A DNA stretch of 64,000 bases from Paracoccus alkenifer (GCF_900108405.1 NZ_FNXG01000005.1:153856-217855), one strand, 5' to 3'. Counted from the first letter of the stretch, positions 44,797-56,533 are shown. A program made the numbers and translations. Notes: generated by a model not told the origin, from the letters alone.

Positions 44797-45678
44797 ATGC
44801 TCGGGACCATATCGGCGGACTGGATCGCGATAGAGGTCTTGCAGGGCGGGGCGCTGCTGCAAGGCTGGGCGATCGGGCCCGGGGGCGAGGTTCTGGCGCA
44901 GGCAAGGGGCACCGGCGGCAATAACGGCGGCGATCTTGAACCGGCGGTGTTGGAACTGGCCGGGGGCTGGCTCGCGCACGGGCGGGCGACGCTGGTGCTG
45001 GTCAGCGGCGCAATGGCGGCGGGGCTGCGCGACGTTCCCTGCCCGCCGCTTTCGCTGCCGCTTTGGCCCGTGCCTGCAAAGGATCCCCGGCTCGACCTCC
45101 GGCTGGTGCCGGGGCTGGCGCAGCGCGCTCGGGTCAAGGGGATGATGCGAGGGGCCGAAACGCGAATTGCCGGGGTGCTGGCGGCGCGGCCCGGCTGGGA
45201 CGGGGTGATCTGCCTGCCCGGCCCGGAAACCCATTGGGCCGAGCTTTCGGCCGCCGAGGTGGTGGGTTTTCGCAGCTACATGACCGCCGAGCTGTTCGGG
45301 TTGATTGCCCCGACCGGGGATCCCGGGCCACAGGACGCATCGGACGAGACTGCTTTCGCCGAGGCGCTGGCCCGAGGAATGGCCCGGCCGCAGGCGCTGG
45401 CCGGGCGGCTGTCGCAGCTGCGGGCAGAAGGGGTTCTGGACGCCCACCCGGCCGATGCCGGCGCGCAGCTGTGGGGGCTGCTGATCGGGGCAGAGCTTGC
45501 CGCCGCGCGCGGCTGGTGGCTGGGGCGCGACGTGGTGATCGTGGGCGAGGGTCGGCTGGCCCAGCTTTATGCAACGGCGCTGGCGGCGCAGGGCGTCGGC
45601 ACGCAGCAGATCGACGCGGACATGGCCGCGCTGGCCGGGCTGGCACAGGCCCGAGGGTTGCTGCGCAATCAGACTTAG
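44797..45678 (+). CDS. dgoK: 2-dehydro-3-deoxygalactonokinase
   Basis: DgoK phosphorylates 2-keto-3-deoxygalactonate in the DeLey-Doudoroff pathway. The 293-residue protein shows the DgoK-type segments ISADWIAIEVLQGGALLQGW at the start, LVPGLAQRARVKGMMRGAET, and GVICLPGPETHWAELSAAEV. The ATG at 44797 follows AAGGAAG. None of the usual galactonate genes (aldolase, dehydratase, transporter) is adjacent. It follows plsY by 34 bases, so it may be an orphan kinase of the family or have another keto-sugar substrate. Confidence 0.82.
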   Translation: MLGTISADWIAIEVLQGGALLQGWAIGPGGEVLAQARGTGGNNGGDLEPAVLELAGGWLAHGRATLVLVSGAMAAGLRDVPCPPLSLPLWPVPAKDPRLDLRLVPGLAQRARVKGMMRGAETRIAGVLAARPGWDGVICLPGPETHWAELSAAEVVGFRSYMTAELFGLIAPTGDPGPQDASDETAFAEALARGMARPQALAGRLSQLRAEGVLDAHPADAGAQLWGLLIGAELAAARGWWLGRDVVIVGEGRLAQLYATALAAQGVGTQQIDADMAALAGLAQARGLLRNQT

Positions 45679-45947
45679 GCGATCCGCCCGAACAGCGCCG
45701 CCGTCGCGACACCCGCCCCGCAACGGCAAAATCCGCCGTGGGCAGGCCGCTCCGGGGGCCATGCCCGATTGTCGCGCAGGTGGCAGAACGCCCGGCCTCG
45801 CATGACCGTGACGGCGGCGAATTGCGCCGATGCGCGGCCGATGGCCGCGGCGTGACCGGGCCCGTTCCGCCCCGCAATCAGGCAGATGCACCGGGCCGTG
45901 ACTGCGCTTCTTCCTTGTGGAAATATCCTGCGGGGGTCCGGCCGCTG
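45679..45947. other. Intergenic region between convergent dgoK and ABC transporter genes
   Basis: No convincing gene was found in these 269 bases. Near the right end, AAATATCCTGCGGGGGTCCGG (45921-45941 approximately) with TTCTTCCTTGTGG before it resembles a worn family A repeat half, downstream of the minus-strand ATPase gene. Confidence 0.5.
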
Positions 45948-46724
45948 TCAGATCAGGTTGCGTTCGTGATAGGTGCGCAGGAATGATTGGATGCGCCGGT
46001 CTTCGGGTTCGCGCAGGATCCGCGAGGGCACGTCCACGTCGACCAGCTCGCCCGCCTCAAGAAACGCTATTTGGTCGGCGACATGGGCGGCAAAGCCCAT
46101 CTCGTGCGTCACCACAACCATGGTCATGCCGCCCGCGGCCAATGCCTTCATCACGTTCAGCACCTCGCCCACCAGTTCAGGGTCCAGCGCGCTGGTGGGT
46201 TCGTCAAACAGCATCAGCCGCGGGTCCATCGCCACCGCGCGGGCAATCGCCACCCGCTGCTGCTGGCCGCCCGACAGGCGCGAGGGGTGGTTGCCCATCC
46301 GATCCGACAGCCCGACGCGGGTCAGCGCCTCGGCCGCGCGTTCCATCGCGTCGCGCTTGCGCATCCCGCGCACGCGGATCAGCCCCTCGGCCACGTTTTC
46401 CTGCGCGGTCATGTGCGGCCACAGGTTGAACTGCTGGAACACCATGCCGATGGTGGACCGCATCTGGCGCAGCCGCCGCGGGGCCATGCGGCGCCCGCCG
46501 GGGGTTTCATAGCCGATCAGCTGCCCGTCGATCAGCACCTCGCCGGAATCGTATTCCTCAAGAAAGTTGATGCAGCGCAGCAGCGACGACTTGCCCGATC
46601 CGGACGGCCCGATCAGGCAGGTGACCTTGCCGGGCGGGATCGACAGGTCGATGTCTTTCAGCGCGTGGAACTGGCCGTAGTATTTGTTGACCTTGCGGAT
46701 CTCGACAGAGGAAGCCTCGACCAT
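45948..46724 (-). CDS. Polar amino acid ABC transporter ATP-binding protein
   Basis: A 258-residue ABC ATPase of the polar amino acid (HisP/GlnQ) class. Walker A is CLIGPSGSGKSSLLRCIN near residue 37, the signature is RLSGGQQQRVAIARAVAM, Walker B is RLMLFDEPTSALDPELV, and the switch His lies in VVVTHEMGFAAHVA. It is the last gene of a four-gene uptake cassette (binding protein, two permeases, ATPase) on the minus strand directly downstream of hutU. Histidine or another imidazole compound is the likely substrate by context. Confidence 0.94.
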   Translation of the reverse strand: MVEASSVEIRKVNKYYGQFHALKDIDLSIPPGKVTCLIGPSGSGKSSLLRCINFLEEYDSGEVLIDGQLIGYETPGGRRMAPRRLRQMRSTIGMVFQQFNLWPHMTAQENVAEGLIRVRGMRKRDAMERAAEALTRVGLSDRMGNHPSRLSGGQQQRVAIARAVAMDPRLMLFDEPTSALDPELVGEVLNVMKALAAGGMTMVVVTHEMGFAAHVADQIAFLEAGELVDVDVPSRILREPEDRRIQSFLRTYHERNLI

Positions 46725-46725
46725 C

Positions 46726-47388
46726 TCAGGTCCTTTCGATCAGGTGGCGGGTGATGCGGCGTTCCAGCCGGCGGCCGAGGCGCGAGATGACCTCGACAAA
46801 GACCCAGAAGAACAGCGCCAGCGCAAAGTAACCTTCCAGATAGGTAAAGGTCATCGTGGCCATGTATTGGGTCTGATACATCACCTCGGGCACGGTGATG
46901 ATCGACAGGATCACGGTTTCCTTGGTCAGGATGATCGAGAAATTGATCAGCGCCGGCAGCGCCGACACCAACCCCACCGGCAACAGGATGCGGCGCACGA
47001 TGGCCATTTCGGTCATGCCGATGGCGCGGCCGGCCTCGATCAGCCCAAGGGGAACGGCGCGAAACGCCGAGCGGAAGATTTCCGCGAAATAGGGGCTGCC
47101 ATAGATGGTCAGTCCCAGCAGCCCGGCGGGCAGCGGGTCCAGCCGCAGCCCGATCATCGGGCCGCCGTAATACAGCAGGAACAGCTGCACCAGAAACGGG
47201 GTGCCGCGGATCAGCTCGATATATGTCTGCAAGGCCCAGCGGACGGCGCGGCCGCCGTAACGCTGCGCCACCGCGATCAGCAGCCCAAGGGCGGCGCCGA
47301 ACACCGTGCCCAGCAGCCAGCAGATGATGGTCAGGCGGAACCCCGACAGCAGCCTTGGCCCGTATTCACTGAAGATCGACAGGTCCAT
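46726..47388 (-). CDS. Polar amino acid ABC transporter permease (second)
   Basis: A 220-residue HisMQ-type permease with about five hydrophobic helices. The cytoplasmic EAA loop reads EAGRAIGMTEMAIVRRILLP, and YIELIRGTPFLVQLFLLYYG is the family segment. The ATG at 47388 shares one base with the stop of the first permease (TGATG); one base separates its stop from the ATPase start. The open frame extends 16 codons upstream, but those lie in the neighbouring gene. Confidence 0.93.
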   Translation of the reverse strand: MDLSIFSEYGPRLLSGFRLTIICWLLGTVFGAALGLLIAVAQRYGGRAVRWALQTYIELIRGTPFLVQLFLLYYGGPMIGLRLDPLPAGLLGLTIYGSPYFAEIFRSAFRAVPLGLIEAGRAIGMTEMAIVRRILLPVGLVSALPALINFSIILTKETVILSIITVPEVMYQTQYMATMTFTYLEGYFALALFFWVFVEVISRLGRRLERRITRHLIERT

Positions 47389-48035
47389 CACACGGCCATC
47401 CTGTGTTCGAGCCAGCGCCCCAGCGCCGCCAGGCAAAGGTTGATCGCCAGATACAGGCAGGCTGCGGCCAGATACGCCTCGAGCGGGCGAAAGGTCACGC
47501 CGGCCTGCGCCTGACTGGCGCGGGTGATTTCCATCACCCCCACCACCGACACCAGCGAGGACGCCTTGACCAGCAGGATCAGCTCGTTGATCAGCTGCGG
47601 GATCGACAGCGCCACGGCCTGCGGCAGGATGATGCGGGTCCAGCTGTGGCGAGGGGCCATGCCGATGGCGATGGCGGCCTCGGTCTGGCCCTTGGGCAGC
47701 GCCATGATCGCGCCGCGCCAGATTTCCGAGATATAGGCCGAGGCGACGATCGCGGTCGTCATCACCGCCGCCACGATGGCGGGCACGTCGATCCCGATCA
47801 CCGGCAGCAGGAAGAACACCACCAGCAGCTGCACCAGCATCGGCACGCCGCGCAGATAGCTGACCCAGATCGCGGCGGCGATACGGGCGGGGCGCGATTT
47901 CGACAGCGCCAGTACGCAGACAAAGGCGCCGATCACCAGCCCCAGCGCGATGCCAAGGCCCGACACCAGCAGCGTATAGCGGGCAGCCATGGTCAGCGGC
48001 CAGAAGGCGTCAAGAAAGGTCGATAGCGAAAACAT
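47388..48035 (-). CDS. Polar amino acid ABC transporter permease (first)
   Basis: A 215-residue permease of the same family, with helices from residue 15 on. The family segment is VSYLRGVPMLVQLLVVFFLL, and the EAA loop is EAAIAIGMAPRHSWTRIILP. It pairs with the next permease to form the membrane channel. It lies 66 bases after the binding-protein gene and overlaps the second permease gene in TGATG. Confidence 0.93.
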   Translation of the reverse strand: MFSLSTFLDAFWPLTMAARYTLLVSGLGIALGLVIGAFVCVLALSKSRPARIAAAIWVSYLRGVPMLVQLLVVFFLLPVIGIDVPAIVAAVMTTAIVASAYISEIWRGAIMALPKGQTEAAIAIGMAPRHSWTRIILPQAVALSIPQLINELILLVKASSLVSVVGVMEITRASQAQAGVTFRPLEAYLAAACLYLAINLCLAALGRWLEHRMAV

Positions 48036-48101
48036 CGTTCCTCCCCGCGGTTGGGGTTGCGGGCGGGGGCTGGCCCCGCCCGCGGCTGGTCCTTGGGTCG
48101 A

Positions 48102-48917
48102 TCAGTTCTTGGGCACTTCGCGGGGCAGCTCCGTATAGGCGCCCAGCCATTTTTCCTGGATTTCCTTGACGCGGCCGTCGTCGGTCATCTTCAGCAGGGC
48201 CTCGTTGATGGCGTCGCCCAGGCTGGCGCTGTCGTCACCGGGGCGCAGCACCCAGGCGAAATAGGTCGGGTCGCCGAACTGCGCCGGCTCGAACAGGGCG
48301 AAATGCTCGGGGCGGGCCTTCACCAGCGTGGTGGCGTTGGGCATCGAGGCCGCCACCGCATCCAGCCGCCCGGCGGCCAGATCGGCAAAGGCTTCGTCGT
48401 TGGTGCCGTATTCCTTGACGTTCACCCCGCCAAGGCTGTCGCCGAACGCGCTGAGCTGCTTGAACTGCGCGGTGCCCTGCTGGACGCCCACGGTCTTGCC
48501 CTTGATGTCCTCGGGCTTGACCAGATCCGAGTTGACCGGCTTGATCAGCGACACGGTCGCATCGGCGATCGGGATGGTAAAGGTATAACGCTCAAGCCGT
48601 TCCGAGGTGATGGTGACGGGGGCGATCACGATGTCGAACTTGCCGACCTCAAGCCCCGGCAGCTCGGCCGTCCACGGGATGTCCTGATAGACCGGCTCGA
48701 CGCCCAGCTCGGCGGTCACGCCGTCGAACAGATCCTTGGTCATGCCCTGATAAACGCCGTCGATGATCATGTCGAAGGGCGCATAATGCATGTCGGTGGC
48801 GGTCACGATCTTGCCCGCGGCCTTTACGTCGGCCAGCTGGTCGGCGACGGCCGGCCCGGCAAGCGACAGTGCAGTCAGGCCCAGCAGCGCGGCCTTGAGC
48901 GATTTGGTCAGTGTCAT
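48102..48917 (-). CDS. Polar amino acid ABC transporter substrate-binding protein
   Basis: A 271-residue periplasmic solute-binding protein of family 3. A signal peptide of about 25 residues (cleavage after GPAVA) precedes VTATDMHYAPFDMIIDGVYQ, and the fold continues with GKFDIVIAPVTITSERLERY and GKTVGVQQGTAQ. AGGGAGAAAAACACC precedes the ATG. It follows hutU by 91 bases on the same strand and opens the transporter cassette, which probably brings in histidine, urocanate or a related imidazole acid. Ligand specificity cannot be read from the sequence. Confidence 0.93.
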   Translation of the reverse strand: MTLTKSLKAALLGLTALSLAGPAVADQLADVKAAGKIVTATDMHYAPFDMIIDGVYQGMTKDLFDGVTAELGVEPVYQDIPWTAELPGLEVGKFDIVIAPVTITSERLERYTFTIPIADATVSLIKPVNSDLVKPEDIKGKTVGVQQGTAQFKQLSAFGDSLGGVNVKEYGTNDEAFADLAAGRLDAVAASMPNATTLVKARPEHFALFEPAQFGDPTYFAWVLRPGDDSASLGDAINEALLKMTDDGRVKEIQEKWLGAYTELPREVPKN

Positions 48918-49008
48918 GGTGTTTTTCTCCCTGTGTAACAAACAGCGATGATCGCCGGCGCAGTTTGACGCAAGCCGCGCCGCCGGTAAACAGCGGCGCG
49001 GGCGCATG

Positions 49009-50700
<1,692 letters not shown>

Positions 50701-50712
50701 GTTCGTCTCCGA

Positions 50713-51867
50713 TCAGGCCAGCATGTTGCCGGAAATGATGATACGCTGGATCTCGCTGGATCCTTCATAGATCCGCATGATCCGCAGGTCGCGGTTGATG
50801 CGTTCGACGGGGAAATCGGCGGTGTAGCCATAGCCGCCATGCAGTTGCAGCGCGGTGTCGGCGATGCGGCCCGCCGATTCCGAGGCCGCAAGTTTCGCCA
50901 TGCTGGACGCAAGCGAGAACCGCGCGCCAGTCGTGTGGGCTGCGTCGCGCTGGCGGGCGGCGTCCTGCGCCAGCAGCAGGGCGGAACGGAACGCCACGCC
51001 CATGTCGGCGATCATCCAGGCGATGCCCTGACGTGCGGCCAGCGCCTGCCCGCCGATCACCCGGTCCTTGGCATAGGCGATGGCGGATTCCATGGCCGTC
51101 CGCGCCAGCCCCAGACATTGCGCCGCGACCTCGATGCGGCCGTTGTCCAGAACCTGCATGGCGGTGCGGAAACCCCGGCCTTCCTCGCCCAGCAGCGCGT
51201 CCTCGGGCAGGTGGCAGTCCAGCGACAGGGTGAACACATGGCCGCCTTTCAGCCCCATGGTGCGTTCTGGCGGGCCGGCCTCGAAACCCGGCGTGTCCTT
51301 GGGCAGGATGAAGGCCGAAATCCCACGGTGCCCCGCGTTGGGGTCGGTCACCGCATAGACCACCAGGAAATCCGCGACGCCCCCGTTCGAGATGAAGCAT
51401 TTCGAGCCGGCAAGATGCCAGCCGGTGTCGGTGCGCCGCGCGCGGGTCTTCATGTCGGCGGGGTCGGACCCGGCGGTGGGTTCGGTCAGGGCAAACGCGC
51501 CCAGTGCCTCGCCCGTCGCGGCCTTGGGCAGCCAGTGCTGTTTCTGCGCCTCTGTCCCGCCCAGCAGGATCGAATCGGTGGCCAGATAATGCGCCGTCAT
51601 CGCCGAGGCGGTGGACCCGCAGGCCCCCGCCACGATCGACACCGCCCGCAGCAGCGCCGGGGCCGAGACGCCCGAGCCGCCGTATTCCTCGGGCAGGTTC
51701 GCGCCCATCATCCCGGCCTCGGCCAGCACCCTCAGCTGGTCGTGAACGAATGCGCCGGTGGCATCGGTCTGGGCGGCTTTCGTGGCGATCTGCTCGGCGC
51801 AGATGCGTTCCAGCAGGTCGCAGAACAGCCGTTCTTCCTCGGCCAGCATGTGCCAGTCGTCGCTCAT
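50713..51867 (-). CDS. Acyl-CoA dehydrogenase within the hut operon
   Basis: A 384-residue acyl-CoA dehydrogenase with the family segments FALTEPTAGSDPADMKTRAR, GSKCFISNGGVADFLVVY and LQLHGGYGYTADFPVERINR. The catalytic Glu is expected in MRIYEGSSEIQR. It would pass electrons to ETF. Its ATG overlaps the stop of the CoA-transferase gene (ATGA), and hutU follows after 12 bases, so it is made with the histidine enzymes. The classical hut pathway needs no acyl-CoA step. A role in oxidising an imidazole acyl-CoA is my inference (see findings). Confidence 0.92.
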   Translation of the reverse strand: MSDDWHMLAEEERLFCDLLERICAEQIATKAAQTDATGAFVHDQLRVLAEAGMMGANLPEEYGGSGVSAPALLRAVSIVAGACGSTASAMTAHYLATDSILLGGTEAQKQHWLPKAATGEALGAFALTEPTAGSDPADMKTRARRTDTGWHLAGSKCFISNGGVADFLVVYAVTDPNAGHRGISAFILPKDTPGFEAGPPERTMGLKGGHVFTLSLDCHLPEDALLGEEGRGFRTAMQVLDNGRIEVAAQCLGLARTAMESAIAYAKDRVIGGQALAARQGIAWMIADMGVAFRSALLLAQDAARQRDAAHTTGARFSLASSMAKLAASESAGRIADTALQLHGGYGYTADFPVERINRDLRIMRIYEGSSEIQRIIISGNMLA

Positions 51868-53012
51868 GCGATGTCCTCCAGTCCCAGTTCTTGCAGAATG
51901 GCGGCGCGGTCGGCGCCCAGTTGCGGGGCAGCGGTGGCGGACACCGGCTTTTCCCCGTCGAAACGCACCGGCTGGCCGACGGTGGGGGCCTGGCCCAGCA
52001 CCGGATGGGGCAGGGGCGTGACCAGCCCGCGCGCGGTGGCGTGGGGGTTTTCGGCCGCCTGCGCGATGTCCCAGATCGGCGCCGCCGGCAGCCCCACGCC
52101 CGATAGCGCGGCGATGGCGTCCTTGGTGGTCAGGTTCCGCGACCACGCCTCGATCAGCGCCTTCAGCGCCGGTTCGTTTTCGGTGCGGGTCTCGTCGGTG
52201 GCGAAACGCGGGTCGCCTGCGGCCTCGGGCGCGCCGATCAGCGTGGCCAGAGTCGCAAACTGCCGCGGGTTCAGCACCGCGACCACCACCTGCCCGTCGC
52301 TGGTCGCAAAACAGCCAAACGGCGTGGACAGCGGGTGGCGGTTGCCGACCCGTGCGGGCAGCTGGCCCGCGTAAAGATGCAGCGCGTGGCTGGTGGTCAG
52401 CATGGAAAACAGCGCGTCATACATCGCCACGTCCAGCGAGGCGCCCGCGCCGGTGCGGTCGCGGTTGACCAGCGCCGCCATGATCCCCCAGCTGGCGAAC
52501 AGCCCGGCCAGCAGGTCGGCGATGCTTTCGCCGGTCTTCAGCGGCCCGCCGCCTTCCTCGCCCGTCCCTGCCATCAGCCCGGACATGGCCTGCACCACCA
52601 GATCATAGGCCGGCAGATCGCGGAACGGGCCGTCCTGCCCGAACCCGGAAATCGAGCAATAGATCAGCCGCGGATTGGCGGCGCGCAGCGTGTCCGCGCC
52701 CAGCCCCAGCCGCGCGGCCACGCCGGGGCGAAAGTTTTCCACCACTACGTCGACACGGGCAGCGATGTCCTGCGCCAGCGCCAGATCGGCGGGGGCCTTG
52801 AGGTCCAGCGTCAGGCTTTTCTTGCCGCGGTTGTTCAGCGCGAACAACGCGCTTTCGCCGTCCTTGAAGGGGCCGATATGGCGGTAATCGTCGCCGTGGG
52901 GCGGCTCCAGCTTGATGATTTCCGCGCCCAGATCGGCCAGCAGTGCGGTGCAATACGGCCCGGCCAGCACCCGGGTCAGGTCCAGCACCTTGATGCCCTG
53001 CAACGGCTTCAT
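51864..53012 (-). CDS. CaiB/BaiF (family III) CoA-transferase within the hut operon
   Basis: A 382-residue family III CoA-transferase. The N-terminus LQGIKVLDLTRVLAGPYCTA, LADLGAEIIKLEPP, and RGKKSLTLDL are signatures, and the Asp in SLDVAMYDALFSML corresponds to the catalytic aspartate segment. It moves CoA between carboxylic acids without ATP. It overlaps hutG upstream and the acyl-CoA dehydrogenase downstream, each by 4 bases. The pair resembles CaiB/CaiA of carnitine metabolism, in which the CoA-transferase recycles CoA between product and substrate. Confidence 0.92.
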   Translation of the reverse strand: MKPLQGIKVLDLTRVLAGPYCTALLADLGAEIIKLEPPHGDDYRHIGPFKDGESALFALNNRGKKSLTLDLKAPADLALAQDIAARVDVVVENFRPGVAARLGLGADTLRAANPRLIYCSISGFGQDGPFRDLPAYDLVVQAMSGLMAGTGEEGGGPLKTGESIADLLAGLFASWGIMAALVNRDRTGAGASLDVAMYDALFSMLTTSHALHLYAGQLPARVGNRHPLSTPFGCFATSDGQVVVAVLNPRQFATLATLIGAPEAAGDPRFATDETRTENEPALKALIEAWSRNLTTKDAIAALSGVGLPAAPIWDIAQAAENPHATARGLVTPLPHPVLGQAPTVGQPVRFDGEKPVSATAAPQLGADRAAILQELGLEDIA

Positions 53013-53800
53013 GATTTCAGCCCTTCTGCCAGCGCCTCGATCCTTGTCAGGATGTCACGCAGGGGAACCCGCAGCGCCTCGGCCTTGGCCTCGTCATAGG
53101 CAAAGGGCGGGGTCTCGGTCGCCAGATGGGTGGATTGCGCCAGCTCCATCTGGATGGCGTGGACGCCCTGCGCGGGCTGGCCGTAATGCCGCGTCGTCCA
53201 GCCGCCCTTGAAGCGGCCGTTCAGCACCCAGCGGCGGCCGGTCGCGGCTGCGACCTCCTGCGCGGCGGCCTCGATGGAGGCCGCGCAGGACGTTCCCCCG
53301 GCGGTGCCGATGTTGAAATCGGGCAGTGTGCCGTCGAAAAGGAACGGGATCACCGAGCGGATCGAGTGGCAGTCGTAAAGGATCGCAACCCCGTGTTTCG
53401 CCCGCACCCGCGCAATCTCGGCGGCCAGCGCGGCGTGATAGGGGGCGTGGAAACGGGTTTTTCGGTCCTCGATCTCGGCGGCCGAGGGTTCCTGCGTCCA
53501 GATCGGCGCGCCGTCGAAATCCGTCAGCGGCACCAGCCCGGTGGTGTTCTGGCCGGGATACAGGCTCGCATCATCCGGGCCGCGGTTGGCGTCGATGACA
53601 TAGCGGTGAAAGGTTGCGCGCACGGTGGTCGCGCCGGGCAGCAGCCCGTCATACAGCCGGTGGATATGCCAGTCGGTGTCGGCCAGCAGCCGGCCGCGGT
53701 CGTTCAGCCGGGCGCGGATGTCGTCGGGCAGATAGGTGCCGGTGTGGGGCAGGCCCAGAATGACCAGGCTGTCGCCTTGGGTGACCTCGACCGGGGTCAT
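53009..53800 (-). CDS. hutG: N-formylglutamate deformylase HutG
   Basis: HutG hydrolyses N-formylglutamate to glutamate and formate, the last step of the five-step histidine pathway. The 263-residue protein has [37 protein letters not shown], the [16 protein letters not shown] metal segment, and [20 protein letters not shown]. It overlaps hutH and the CoA-transferase gene by 4 bases each. Its presence with hutF shows that the organism uses formylglutamate rather than formamide release. Confidence 0.95.
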   Translation of the reverse strand: MTPVEVTQGDSLVILGLPHTGTYLPDDIRARLNDRGRLLADTDWHIHRLYDGLLPGATTVRATFHRYVIDANRGPDDASLYPGQNTTGLVPLTDFDGAPIWTQEPSAAEIEDRKTRFHAPYHAALAAEIARVRAKHGVAILYDCHSIRSVIPFLFDGTLPDFNIGTAGGTSCAASIEAAAQEVAAATGRRWVLNGRFKGGWTTRHYGQPAQGVHAIQMELAQSTHLATETPPFAYDEAKAEALRVPLRDILTRIEALAEGLKS

Positions 53801-55338
53801 GCCACGTCCTCCATGATCCCCTCGGGCAGGGCCGCAAGCAGCGCGCCGGAACGCACCAGCTCGGCCACATCCGCCAGATCATCCGCCATGTAGCGGTCCT
53901 GTCCCAGCGGCGGGATCGCATCGCGCAGCCGCGCCAGCACCGCCTGCAACGGGTCCGAGGTCTTCAGCGGCGCCCGGAACTCGACCCCGGCGGCCGCGCA
54001 AAGCACCTCGATCCCGATGATCTGGGTCAGGTTGTCGCACATCCGCCGCAGGCGGCGCGCGCCATGGGCGGCCATGGACACGTGGTCTTCCTGATTGGCG
54101 CTGGTGGGCGTCGAATCGGTCGAGCAGGGGTTCGCCAGATGCTTGTTCTCGCTCATCAGCGCGGCGCTGGTCACCTCGGCGATCATCAGCCCGCTGTTCA
54201 GGCCGGGGTCGGGGGTCAGGAACGGCGGCAGGTCGTGGCTGAGCGCCGGGTCCACCATCAGCGCGATGCGGCGCTGGGAAATCGCGCCGATTTCCGCGAT
54301 GGCCAGCGCGATCTGGTCAGCGGCAAAGCCCACCGGTTCCGCGTGAAAGTTCCCGCCCGAGACGATGCGGTCGGCACCGACCAGCACCAGCGGGTTGTCG
54401 GTGGCGGCGTTGGATTCGATTTCCAGCGTGCGGCCGGCCTGCGTCAGCAGGTCAAGGCAGGCGCCGGTCACCTGCGGCTGGCAGCGGATGCAATAGGGAT
54501 CCTGCACGCGGGTGTCGCCGACGCGGTGGCTTTCGCGAATCTCGGACCCCTCCATCAGCGCGCGGATGGCGGCGGCCGCATTGATCTGGCCGCGATGGCC
54601 GCGCAATTCATGGATTTCCGCAAGGAAAGGCGCGGTCGAGCCCATGATCGCGTCGGTGGACAGCGACGACGACACCAGCGCATTCAGCGCCGCGCGCCGG
54701 GCCATGAACAGCCCCTCAAGCGCAAAGGCGGTGGAGACTTGCGTGCCGTTGATCAGCGCCAGCCCCTCTTTCGCGGCCAGCACCAGCGGCTCCAGCCCGG
54801 CGGCGGCCAGCGCATCGGCGGCCGGCATCTCGGTGCCCTGATGATGCGCGCGACCCTCGCCCAGCATGGCGGCGGCCATATGCGCCAGCGGCGCCAGATC
54901 GCCCGAGGCCCCCACGGACCCCTGCGCCGGGATCACCGGCAGCACGCCCTTCGCCAGCATGGATTCCAGCAGCGCCACCACCACCGGCCGCACGCCCGAG
55001 GCGCCGCGGCCCAGCGACAGCAGCTTCAGCGCCATGATCAGCCGGACGGTTTCCGGTGCAACGGATTCGCCCACGCCGCAGCAATGCGACAGGATCAGGT
55101 TGCGTTGCAGGGTCGCGGTATCTTCAGCCGCGATCTTGATCGAGGCGAGTTTGCCAAAGCCGGTGTTGACCCCATAGACGGGTTCGTCGCCCTGCGCGGC
55201 GGCGGCAATGCGAGCGGCGGATTCCTTGATGCCGGCGTGGGCGCTGTCGGCCAGCTTGACGGCCAGCCCCTCGCGCCAGACACGCTCAAGCTCGGCCAGG
55301 GTGACTGTGCCGGGGGTCAGGATCAGTTCATCAGACAT
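53797..55338 (-). CDS. hutH: Histidine ammonia-lyase
   Basis: HutH deaminates histidine to urocanate using an MIO cofactor formed from Ala-Ser-Gly. The 513-residue protein has [14 protein letters not shown], the cofactor segment [16 protein letters not shown] with ASG at residues 144-146, and [20 protein letters not shown] in the second half. The ATG at 55338 opens [10 protein letters not shown] and overlaps the hutI end by 8 bases. The open frame extends upstream but only as shadow coding inside hutI. Confidence 0.98.
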   Translation of the reverse strand: MSDELILTPGTVTLAELERVWREGLAVKLADSAHAGIKESAARIAAAAQGDEPVYGVNTGFGKLASIKIAAEDTATLQRNLILSHCCGVGESVAPETVRLIMALKLLSLGRGASGVRPVVVALLESMLAKGVLPVIPAQGSVGASGDLAPLAHMAAAMLGEGRAHHQGTEMPAADALAAAGLEPLVLAAKEGLALINGTQVSTAFALEGLFMARRAALNALVSSSLSTDAIMGSTAPFLAEIHELRGHRGQINAAAAIRALMEGSEIRESHRVGDTRVQDPYCIRCQPQVTGACLDLLTQAGRTLEIESNAATDNPLVLVGADRIVSGGNFHAEPVGFAADQIALAIAEIGAISQRRIALMVDPALSHDLPPFLTPDPGLNSGLMIAEVTSAALMSENKHLANPCSTDSTPTSANQEDHVSMAAHGARRLRRMCDNLTQIIGIEVLCAAAGVEFRAPLKTSDPLQAVLARLRDAIPPLGQDRYMADDLADVAELVRSGALLAALPEGIMEDVA

Positions 55339-56533
55339 GCGTGCCTCCGAGGATGCGGGCGTAAAGCGGGTTGAAGCCGACGCGATAGGACAGCTCGGCC
55401 GGATGGGCGATGTCCCAGACCGCCAGATCGGCGCGCAGCCCGGGGGCGATGCGGCCGCGGTCGGACAGGCCAAGCGCGCGGGCGCCGTTCAGCGTGACCC
55501 CGCGCAGACATTCGGCGGGGGTCATGCGAAACAGCGTCGCGCCCATGTTCATGGTCAGCAGGATCGAGGTCACCGGCGAGGTGCCGGGGTTGCAGTCGGT
55601 CGCCAGCGCGATGGGCACGCCTGCGTCGCGCAGGGGCTGGATCGGCGGCAGCTGCGTCTCGCGCAGCGTGTAATAGGCGCCGGGCAGCAGCACCGCGACG
55701 GTGCCGTGTTCGGCCATCGCGTCGATGCCGTCCTGCCCCAGAAATTCCAGATGGTCGGCGGAAATCGCGCCGTTGCGGGCGGCCATCGCGGCGCCGCCAA
55801 GGTCGGACAGCTGTTCGGCGTGCAGCTTGATCCTCAGCCCCAGTTTTGCGGCGTGGTCAAAGACCTGCTGCATCTCGTCCACGGAAAAGGCGATGCCTTC
55901 GCAGAACCCGTCCACCGCGTCGATCAGCCCCTCGGCGTGCGCACGCTCCATCCCGGCAATCACCACGTCCGAGATATAGGCAGCGCGGCGGTCGCTGTAT
56001 TCGGGGGGCAGGGCATGGGCGGCCAGCCAGGTTGTGATCACATTCACCGGACGCTGGCGGCCGATCTCGCGGGCGACGCGCAGCATCTTCAGCTCGCTGT
56101 CCACATCCAGCCCGTAGCCGGACTTGATTTCCAGGGTGGTGACGCCCTCGGCCAGCAGGTGATCGACGCGGGGCAGGGCGCGGGCCAGCAGCGTTTCTTC
56201 GTCCGCGGCGCGGGTGTCGCGGACGCTGGACAGGATGCCGCCGCCGGCGCGGGCGATTTCTTCGTAGCTGGCACCTTCGAGCCGCATCTCGAATTCTCGG
56301 GCGCGGTCGCCGCCGAACACGATATGGGTGTGGCAATCGACCAGCCCCGGGGTGACCACCCGCCCGCCAAGATCGGTCGAGGGCGCATCGGCATATTCCC
56401 CCGGCAGGTCCGAATCGGCCCCCGCCCAGGCGATCAGCCCGCCGTCCATCGCGATGGCCTGGCCCCTATCCACCCGGTAACCCGCTGAATCTGCGTCCAT
56501 AACTACCACGGCGGCATTGCGCAAAATCTGCAT
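55331..56533 (-). CDS. hutI: Imidazolonepropionase
   Basis: HutI hydrolyses 4-imidazolone-5-propionate to N-formimino-glutamate. It is a 400-residue amidohydrolase with the metal motif [56 protein letters not shown] and [14 protein letters not shown]. It is the first gene of the minus-strand hut operon; the ATG follows AAAGGAG with good spacing. It is divergent from hutF across a 125-base AT-richer region. Confidence 0.97.
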   Translation of the reverse strand: MQILRNAAVVVMDADSAGYRVDRGQAIAMDGGLIAWAGADSDLPGEYADAPSTDLGGRVVTPGLVDCHTHIVFGGDRAREFEMRLEGASYEEIARAGGGILSSVRDTRAADEETLLARALPRVDHLLAEGVTTLEIKSGYGLDVDSELKMLRVAREIGRQRPVNVITTWLAAHALPPEYSDRRAAYISDVVIAGMERAHAEGLIDAVDGFCEGIAFSVDEMQQVFDHAAKLGLRIKLHAEQLSDLGGAAMAARNGAISADHLEFLGQDGIDAMAEHGTVAVLLPGAYYTLRETQLPPIQPLRDAGVPIALATDCNPGTSPVTSILLTMNMGATLFRMTPAECLRGVTLNGARALGLSDRGRIAPGLRADLAVWDIAHPAELSYRVGFNPLYARILGGTHV

